Below are positions 1-4,952 of a stretch of DNA of 7,242 bases, piece by piece. The position numbers were made by a program, and so were the translations under genes. Every line of letters starts with the position of its first letter. The first letter of the stretch is position 1. A model generated the notes under the pieces. That model did not search any database. It saw only the letters and a program-made list of their open reading frames with translations, and was not told the DNA's origin. This stretch comes from WTAW01 sp050124775 (GTDB lineage: Bacteria; Acidobacteriota; Aminicenantia; Aminicenantales; Aminicenantaceae), in the NCBI GenBank assembly GCA_050124775.1, contig JASFEP010000225.1:1-7242 (forward strand). The letters are read 5' to 3'.

Positions 1-1643
1 ACGACCAGGTCAGGATACCTGCGTATCGGCGAGGTAAAATGTGTGTAATTCTTTTTAGCCAGACCGAAATGGCCCTGGCTCTCTTCGGAATAAAGTGCCC
101 AACGGAGACTCTTGAGCACTTGGGATGCCACAAAATGTTTTTCATGCTTCCCCTGGGCCTGATCCAGAGCGGATTGCAGATCCCTCGCTCGTAATTTTCT
201 GGAATCGGGCAGAAGAATCCCAAAATGGGAGAGCATCTCCCCCAGCCTTCTCAGATCATCTTGGGCAGGAGGGGGGTGGATGCGAAAGATCGATGGAACC
301 TCTTTTTGGAGGAGAAATGAAGCAACCGCTTCATTGGCTGCGACCATGAACTCTTCGATCAAATGGTGGGCCTCGTTTCTCTCGAAGGGGACGACTGAAT
401 GAATCCTTCCCTCTTCATACACCAGTTCGGGTTCCACGAGGTCAAAATCCAAGCTCCCGGATTCCCTCCTTCTTTCCTTCATGAGCCGTACGAGTTCGCG
501 CATGAGATGCAGATCCGGAAGAAGGCCCGAAAACCTGTGCATCGCCTCACGTTCTCCCTCATAGATCCGGAAGACCGAATCGTAAGTCATCCGTTCCACA
601 GTCCTTATGAGCGAGGGGTGGAATTCCGACCGCAAAACCCGACCGTCTCGATCGACCTCTAGCATGACCGAGACGGTAAGCTTGTCTTCGTTGGGCTTTA
701 GGCTGCAGATGTGGTTGGAGATCCTCTCTGGAAGCATGGGAAGAGTTAGGCCCGGAAAATACACGCTGGTTCCCCTATACAAAGCTTCTTCATCCAGGGA
801 AGAGCCTTCCCGGATATAATGGGAAACATCTGCGATGTGAACGCCTAAAAGATAATTCCCTCTCTCTGTCAACCTGATGCTCACCGCATCATCAAAATCT
901 TGCGCATCGGGACCATCTATCGTAAAGGTCGTCCATCCCCTGTAATCCTTCCTTTCATCGACATCTCCCGCACCGAATTCCGCAGGGACTCTGTATGCCT
1001 CATCCAAGGCCCTCTCTGAAAATTCAGAAGATAAGCCGAACCTTTCGATGATGACTTGTGTGTCGACGCCCTCATCATCCGGGAACCCGAGAATTTCCTT
1101 AATGGCAAGGCTATTTCTGTCAACCTTCACGATCTGGCCATCCTGAAGCCCCTGGCAATCTGGCCCGGAGAGAAACCGATCCTCGGGCGAGAGAGAATCG
1201 AAGGGAGTGATAGAGATTTTTCCGTTCGACCTTCTTACGGCTGCGACCATCGTCTCTTGGGCGCGTTCCAGGATTCTGACGACACGTCCTTCGTTTTTCC
1301 CCTTGGCTCCTTTCTTCTTATAGAAGACCTCCACGAGGTCTCCGCGGAGAGCCCCTCCAGAATAGCGGGCGGGAATAAAGATATCCTCGAGCAATTCATC
1401 CTCGGGCCTGGCAAATCCGAAGCCTGGATGGGTAGATATGAGCTTCGCCCTGACAAGGCTCGAGCGCTGACGGACAAAATATCTCTTTCTCGCCTTGATG
1501 ATGGCCCCAAGATCCTCCATCTCTCTGAGAGTCTTTTCGAGGAGGGTTTTCTCATCCGCCTTGAGATGAAGTGCCCGCACGATCTTCGAGAGGGACATCC
1601 CATTTTTGTTTTTTTCGAGTAGAGCGAAGACTTGCTTGCGCAT
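1..1643 (-). CDS. rnr: Ribonuclease R (RNase II/RNB family 3'-5' exoribonuclease), 3' end cut by window edge
   Basis: Processive 3'-5' exoribonuclease that degrades structured RNA in the cytoplasm. The frame is open for 547 codons from ATG at 1643 to the left edge, with no stop. An N-terminal winged-helix-like segment (about residues 1-58) is followed by a cold-shock/OB domain (about 65-130, with HPGFGFARP and GDLVEV). A short, divergent second OB region (about 140-186, ending IKEILG) comes next. The RNB catalytic domain starts near 230. The motif IDGPDAQDFDDAV supplies the four metal-binding aspartates D243, D249, D251 and D252, matching E. coli RNase R D272/D278/D280/D281. Other family motifs are GVHIADVSHYI, RGTSVYFPG, GSLDFDL, HHLIEEFM and, at the edge, THFTSPIRRYPDLV. 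The rest of RNB and the S1 domain, perhaps 150-200 residues, must lie outside. D243 sits about 29 residues earlier than in E. coli, so the N-terminal part is shorter. It starts 14 bases after the upstream gene's stop. The family is certain; RNase R rather than RNase II is favoured by the N-terminal helix-turn-helix and the motifs. Confidence 0.95.
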   Translation of the reverse strand, partial: MRKQVFALLEKNKNGMSLSKIVRALHLKADEKTLLEKTLREMEDLGAIIKARKRYFVRQRSSLVRAKLISTHPGFGFARPEDELLEDIFIPARYSGGALRGDLVEVFYKKKGAKGKNEGRVVRILERAQETMVAAVRRSNGKISITPFDSLSPEDRFLSGPDCQGLQDGQIVKVDRNSLAIKEILGFPDDEGVDTQVIIERFGLSSEFSERALDEAYRVPAEFGAGDVDERKDYRGWTTFTIDGPDAQDFDDAVSIRLTERGNYLLGVHIADVSHYIREGSSLDEEALYRGTSVYFPGLTLPMLPERISNHICSLKPNEDKLTVSVMLEVDRDGRVLRSEFHPSLIRTVERMTYDSVFRIYEGEREAMHRFSGLLPDLHLMRELVRLMKERRRESGSLDFDLVEPELVYEEGRIHSVVPFERNEAHHLIEEFMVAANEAVASFLLQKEVPSIFRIHPPPAQDDLRRLGEMLSHFGILLPDSRKLRARDLQSALDQAQGKHEKHFVASQVLKSLRWALYSEESQGHFGLAKKNYTHFTSPIRRYPDLV

Positions 1644-1653
1644 AAAAGGGGAA

Positions 1654-1659
1654 TTCCTC
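1654..1659 (-). promoter_or_regulatory. Ribosome binding site of rnr, overlapping the upstream stop codon
   Basis: On the minus strand the sequence TGAGGAATT contains both the TGA stop of the upstream gene (1658-1660) and the purine-rich GAGGAA. GAGGAA lies 10 bases before the rnr ATG (1641-1643). This supports the chosen rnr start, and the tight overlap suggests translational coupling between the two genes (inference). Confidence 0.5.
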
Positions 1660-2302
1660 AGTAGTAGAATGGAGAAACATGTGGGATCTTGTGTTTTTCC
1701 CTCTTTTGCTTCACCGCCATAATCCTGAAGACCTGATCGAATTTCGCACCTGTGAGGCTTCCGAATTCGGACCTCATCTTTTCTGTAATCTTCTTGCGCT
1801 CAGCCGAAGTGACACTCTCTTCTATCAATCCTTCGACGGTCTCCTCGGCCATCTCAAGCTCTTCTTCGGTAGCTTTTCCGCTCGATAGTTTTTTTTGGAG
1901 GCTTGAAAAAATAGGTCTCAAAGCGCAAAGCTCCTCAGGGATATCCGTAAGAAACCTTTCGACTTCAAGGAGGAGCTCAGGGTTCCTACTCTTCTCTCCC
2001 ATGGCCTTTTCTCTCTTTTGTCCGACCCGTCTGTTTTTGTACTGAGCGAATGCTCGCATGACATTAGGGTGGCAATAATCGAGGGAGATGCGCCGCTTTC
2101 CCTGTTGGGGGCGGGATCGTTCAAAACTCCTCCTGATCCCCTCCAAAACCACTCGCAGCGGGATGCCTCCTTCCTCCCATTGCTTGATTATGTAAAGCTC
2201 TTTGGAGGACAGTAAGAATGGAGCCCCGCGAAGGTCGATAAATAATTTCTCTATCGTTCTGTAGTAAGCGCTTCGTCTGTCCAATCCGATTTTTTGTGCC
2301 AT
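1658..2302 (-). CDS. Conserved hypothetical protein, 214 aa, between coaX and rnr
   Basis: I cannot assign a function. The protein is soluble-looking and highly charged, with no signal peptide or membrane helix. Residues 14-90 form a probable helical domain. Its notable pieces are RGAPFLLSSKE (25-35), W42, GIPLRVVLEGI (46-56) and a second block ISLDYCHPNV (72-81). From memory, this layout recurs in hypothetical proteins of Desulfobacterota and Acidobacteria. It also loosely resembles the DnaD/DnaB_2 replication-domain pattern (LS..E...I..W...G.....VL..I). Neither resemblance was tested. Residues 88-108 are a basic, polar linker. Residues 109-200 look all-helical and coiled-coil prone, rich in E, K and L. 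The protein ends with a short tail, IPHVSPFYY. The ATG at 2302 has only a weak GGA ten bases upstream, and I see no better in-frame ATG, GTG or TTG nearby. It lies 32 bases after coaX and 14 before rnr, so it is probably cotranscribed. The gene is very likely real; its role is unknown. Confidence 0.85.
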   Translation of the reverse strand: MAQKIGLDRRSAYYRTIEKLFIDLRGAPFLLSSKELYIIKQWEEGGIPLRVVLEGIRRSFERSRPQQGKRRISLDYCHPNVMRAFAQYKNRRVGQKREKAMGEKSRNPELLLEVERFLTDIPEELCALRPIFSSLQKKLSSGKATEEELEMAEETVEGLIEESVTSAERKKITEKMRSEFGSLTGAKFDQVFRIMAVKQKREKHKIPHVSPFYY

Positions 2303-2334
2303 AGAACTATGATCCGTTGAACCAACTCGCTCGA

Positions 2335-3102
2335 TCAGTCGGCATTTCTCTCATGGATGATCCGGAGCCCATCTAAGATGAGGAAAGGAGAATGATGGGA
2401 AAACACATCGATCTCGTTGCAAATAAGAGAAGAAAGCCCCCCTGTCGCTACGACTGTGCATTCCCCTCCGAGTTCCTCCTGGATGGCTTTGATGATGTTA
2501 GCAACGAGTCCTATGTATCCGAAATACAAGCCCGATTGCATGCTCTCTACCGTCGTCCGTCCGATGGCCCTTTTGGATTTTGCGATCTCGATCCTCGGGA
2601 GTTTGGCTGTTTTCAGGTAAAGGGCCTCCGCAGCGATCTGTATACCTGGAGCGATGGCTCCCCCCAAATATTCTCCCCGAGCGGAGACAGCGTCAAAAGT
2701 TGTGGCTGTCCCGAAATCCACGACGATCGCGGGTCCTCCGTACCGCTCGAGTGCCGCCACCGAAGCCGCAATCCTGTCTGCGCCCACATCCTGAGGGTTT
2801 TCATAAAGGATGGGCATTCCGGTCTTTAGGCCCGGCCCGACGACCAAGGGATTGGAACGAAACAATGCCCGGCTCAAATCCTTAAAGACAGGGGTCAACG
2901 GAGGAACAACACTGGAAATAATGACAGACTTCACCATACTAACTTCGAGCTCGGAGAGGGAAAAAAGACTCAAAAGAGCGATTTTGTATTCATCACAGGT
3001 CTTCTCCCTCTCGGATCTGATCTTCCAGTGCTTGTCCAACTCTTTTCCCCGAAAAATGCCCGCTTGGATGTTTGTATTCCCTATGTCGATGGCTAAAAGC
3101 AT
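2335..3102 (-). CDS. coaX: Type III pantothenate kinase
   Basis: Phosphorylates pantothenate to 4'-phosphopantothenate with ATP, the first step of coenzyme A synthesis, in the cytoplasm. At 255 residues it has the usual CoaX length. The ASKHA-fold motifs are all present: the N-terminal phosphate-binding loop DIGNTN (6-11), ENPQDVGADRI (101-111) with the presumed catalytic base D109, and VVDFGTATTFD (127-137). Further on are GGAIAPGI (147-154), TAKLPRIE (165-172), a hallmark following helix (AIGRTTVESMQSGLYFGYIG, 179-198), VVATGG (217-222) and the C-terminal LILDGLRII. In this family the enzyme needs a monovalent cation and resists CoA feedback (established knowledge). The start is supported by a strong ribosome binding site 7 bases upstream. 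It sits 35 bases after the receiver-like gene and 32 before the hypothetical gene. In many related genomes a biotin-protein ligase gene neighbours coaX (from memory); none is seen here. No missing motif or frameshift was found. Confidence 0.97.
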   Translation of the reverse strand: MLLAIDIGNTNIQAGIFRGKELDKHWKIRSEREKTCDEYKIALLSLFSLSELEVSMVKSVIISSVVPPLTPVFKDLSRALFRSNPLVVGPGLKTGMPILYENPQDVGADRIAASVAALERYGGPAIVVDFGTATTFDAVSARGEYLGGAIAPGIQIAAEALYLKTAKLPRIEIAKSKRAIGRTTVESMQSGLYFGYIGLVANIIKAIQEELGGECTVVATGGLSSLICNEIDVFSHHSPFLILDGLRIIHERNAD

Positions 3103-3109
3103 CCTCTTT

Positions 3110-3115
3110 CTCCTC
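3110..3115 (-). promoter_or_regulatory. Strong ribosome binding site of coaX
   Basis: The minus-strand sequence GAGGAG lies 7 bases before the coaX ATG (3100-3102), near-ideal spacing for an anti-Shine-Dalgarno match. It fixes the coaX start and is the best ribosome binding site in the window. Confidence 0.75.
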
Positions 3116-3137
3116 TGCGGATCTACCCCCCTAATTC

Positions 3138-3695
3138 TTATTTCTTGCGCAGAAATTCCTTCAACTCGGCAAGTACCCGCACGCGTATCCTCTTCTCCAG
3201 CTCCTTTTCAGCTTCATAGATCTCTTTACGGACGAATTCCTTGATGTCATCATCCAGGGCAATGTGGTCTTCCTCGTCAAGGGACCTCTCCAGATCAGGC
3301 TCCTCGGGCAATGTCTGAGGGCCTCTTTTTTTTTCAATGAGCTCGAGGGTCATCTGGACGAGTTTTCTCGAATCGAAAGGCTCCTGAACCAGCGCATCGT
3401 ATACAAATCCCTCCGTATTCTCCTGCTGAACGGATTCGAATGCTCCATGGAACAGGATCAGCGGGATCTGTTTGAACTTTTCCTGCTCCTTCAGATACCG
3501 TCCGATCTCAAAGCCGTTTTCCTGATGGATAGACAGGCTGAGACAAATGGCATCCGGAGCGATCTGATTGACCTCTTGCATCACATCCACACCGCTCTTG
3601 AAGAGAAAAACCTCATAATCAGGTTCAGGAAAAGCCAGCAGAAGGGCCTTTAGGACTGAAGGACTGTTGTGTGCAACAAGAATCTTATAGGGCAT
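3138..3695 (-). CDS. Degenerate (pseudo-)receiver domain protein with C-terminal charged helix
   Basis: The 185-residue protein has a CheY-like receiver fold at residues 3-118. It has beta-1 ILVAHNS, beta-3 AICLSLS, the NGFE turn, beta-4 IPLILFHGA and beta-5 followed by EPF. Aligned to canonical receivers, the acidic pair is H9-N10, the phospho-acceptor Asp is S53, the conserved Thr/Ser is H83 and the conserved Lys of KPF is E105. Every phosphorylation-pocket residue is therefore replaced, so normal Asp phosphorylation is not expected. An acidic linker (about 124-148) joins a strongly charged helix (about 149-185) that could form a coiled coil; no DNA-binding or enzymatic output domain is present. 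A protein-interaction or scaffold role is the likeliest reading (inference). The ATG at 3695 gives the usual receiver N-terminus; an in-frame stop lies 12 bases upstream, so no longer start is possible. No histidine kinase gene is in view. It follows dnaE by 135 bases and precedes coaX by 35. Confidence 0.9.
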   Translation of the reverse strand: MPYKILVAHNSPSVLKALLLAFPEPDYEVFLFKSGVDVMQEVNQIAPDAICLSLSIHQENGFEIGRYLKEQEKFKQIPLILFHGAFESVQQENTEGFVYDALVQEPFDSRKLVQMTLELIEKKRGPQTLPEEPDLERSLDEEDHIALDDDIKEFVRKEIYEAEKELEKRIRVRVLAELKEFLRKK

Positions 3696-3830
3696 CGAAG
3701 TTCGACATTAAAATCCGTAAATTATTGCGTTCTCCTCGTGTATAAAATAGCAAAAAGACCCGTTGGAAGAAAGTAAAAATTGGTGCCCCTGTGAAACCGA
3801 CAGAAAGACCGCACGGATGGATCGCTGGGA

Positions 3831-4949
3831 TCAATATTCTATGTAGACGGAGCGTTCACCGAGCAGTTCTTCGATATTCCTGCTGAGCTCCTCCGAAGGG
3901 GATACGCCTTCGATATCCACAGACTTGACGACCATGCGGTAGGATTGCGGTGTTTCCAACTCAAAAAAAACAGGACAGTGACCGCGGTGATTTTCCAGTA
4001 TGGATTTTAATTCCTCGAAGATCGACTCTTCGATCCCGGGAAGGCAGATCCGCAGGTACATCCTTTTCGCCTGCTTTTCAAGGGCATCGGAGAGACTCAT
4101 GATCTGGAGAAGATGGATCCTCCGGCTTTCCCCTTCGCCAAGAAACTTTCCCTTCACCCATACGAGCTGGTCTTCGCTCAAATGATCATAATACTTGGTG
4201 TAGCAGTCAGGGAAAACCACAACCTCAATACGGCCGCTCAGATCTTCCAAGATGAAGGTGGCCATCCGTTCATCTCTTCGAGTTTTTATGGATTTCAAGG
4301 AGGTTATGATTCCGGCTACAGACACTTCCGTGTTAAACGCTTTCTCCTCATCAAATTTGCTGATTGGGCAGGAAACAAGCCGGCTCAGGCTACTGCTGTA
4401 GTGAGCCAGAGGATGCCCCGTTATGTAGAATCCGAGGGCATCCTTTTCATAAGAAAGGAGGAGGGATTCATCCCACTCTCTCATCTCTTCGATCTCTGGC
4501 GGTATAGGGGGCGGCTCGACCTGCCCTGCACCGAAAAGGAGATTTTGCTTTGAGGCTCTGGCCTTCTGGAGCTCGTGGCTGAAGTCAACCATCTTATCGA
4601 TGAGGTGAAAAAGCTGGGATCTCTTCCAACCCAAAGCATCGAATGCCCCTGCTTTGATCAGGCTTTCGAGAACTTTTTTGTTGACAATTTTGGGACTTTC
4701 CCCCCTGAAGAGGTCAAAAGGCGATCGGAACTCTCCGTTCCGTTCTCTGACTGCTATCAAATCCCGGATGGCCCCTTCCCCTACGTTTTTAATGGCCGCG
4801 AGCCCAAACCGGATCCCTTCTCCCTCGACGGTAAAATTCACGCCACTTTTATTGATGTCCGGGGGGAGAACCTGGATACCCATTTCTTTGCATTCGTTGA
4901 TGTATTTCACGACCTGAGCGGTCGCCCCTCTTTCGGCTTCGGAGGTCAA
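3831..4949 (-). CDS. dnaE: DNA polymerase III alpha subunit, C-terminal part (downstream of frameshift)
   Basis: This is the C-terminal third of the replicative polymerase, in the -1 frame relative to the upstream part. Counted from the TTG at 4949 it has 372 residues. TSEAERGATAQVVKYINECK continues the DnaE fingers region exactly where the other frame stops. VLPPDIN (27-33), the block IRFGLAAIKNVGEGAI (46-61) and the following helix-hairpin-helix (about 50-110) are typical. QNLLF (135-139) fits the QxxLF sliding-clamp binding consensus, as expected for the internal clamp-binding peptide. An OB fold spans about 207-285 (VSVAGIITSLKS, ATFILEDLSGRIEVVVF). The C-terminal domain ends at a natural stop, SVYIEY. 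The TTG has no convincing ribosome binding site, so independent initiation is doubtful, though it overlaps the upstream TGA and reinitiation is conceivable. No canonical dnaE start exists here; this is most simply the rest of one gene. Confidence 0.93.
   Translation of the reverse strand: MTSEAERGATAQVVKYINECKEMGIQVLPPDINKSGVNFTVEGEGIRFGLAAIKNVGEGAIRDLIAVRERNGEFRSPFDLFRGESPKIVNKKVLESLIKAGAFDALGWKRSQLFHLIDKMVDFSHELQKARASKQNLLFGAGQVEPPPIPPEIEEMREWDESLLLSYEKDALGFYITGHPLAHYSSSLSRLVSCPISKFDEEKAFNTEVSVAGIITSLKSIKTRRDERMATFILEDLSGRIEVVVFPDCYTKYYDHLSEDQLVWVKGKFLGEGESRRIHLLQIMSLSDALEKQAKRMYLRICLPGIEESIFEELKSILENHRGHCPVFFELETPQSYRMVVKSVDIEGVSPSEELSRNIEELLGERSVYIEY
4910..4924 (-). other. Small perfect hairpin downstream of the dnaE frame break
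   Basis: The minus strand reads CGACC-GCTCA-GGTCG, a 5-bp GC-rich stem with a 5-base loop, extendable by a G-U pair. It begins about 22 bases after the in-frame TGA at 4946-4948. It lies inside coding sequence and may be chance. It is noted only because hairpins downstream of slippery sites can stimulate frameshifting, although this spacer is longer than usual. Confidence 0.25.
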
Positions 4950-4952
4950 AAG
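4946..4952 (-). other. dnaE frameshift site (T4 run followed by TGA)
   Basis: The minus-strand sequence GCC CTC TTT TGA ends the upstream dnaE frame, while TTG ACC TCC GAA, sharing the last T of TTT, opens the downstream frame. A -1 shift, or one extra T making a T5 run, gives PIYFLALFLTSEAE. Its length matches the usual PVEFMAALLTSE segment of DnaE residue for residue, so no codons are lost. The break is a single-base event in a short homopolymer. Possible causes are sequencing or assembly error, a real mutation, or recoding; the sequence alone cannot decide. Confidence 0.9.

Noticed and set aside
1235..1603. 122-codon minus-strand open frame rich in Arg and Ser
   Set aside because: It overlaps rnr on the same strand in another frame. 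The true rnr frame is open to the window edge and carries the conserved motifs, so this is a shadow.
1056..1622. 188-codon open frame on the plus strand
   Set aside because: It lies entirely antisense to rnr, whose frame is confirmed by RNB motifs throughout. Its translation matches no family I recognise and looks like a shadow frame.
2392..2829. 145-codon open frame on the plus strand
   Set aside because: Antisense to coaX, which is intact with every family motif. The composition is typical of a shadow frame.
3739..3768. Possible sigma-70 promoter before the pseudo-receiver gene (TATACA with TTCCAA 18 bases upstream, minus strand)
   Set aside because: The -35 box matches only about 3 of 6 consensus positions and the -10 about 4 of 6. 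A chance match in an AT-rich gap is just as likely, so it is not reported as a feature.
3696..3830. Intrinsic terminator after dnaE
   Set aside because: I looked for a GC-rich stem followed by a T run on the minus strand. T-rich patches exist but no convincing stem precedes them, so read-through from dnaE remains possible.
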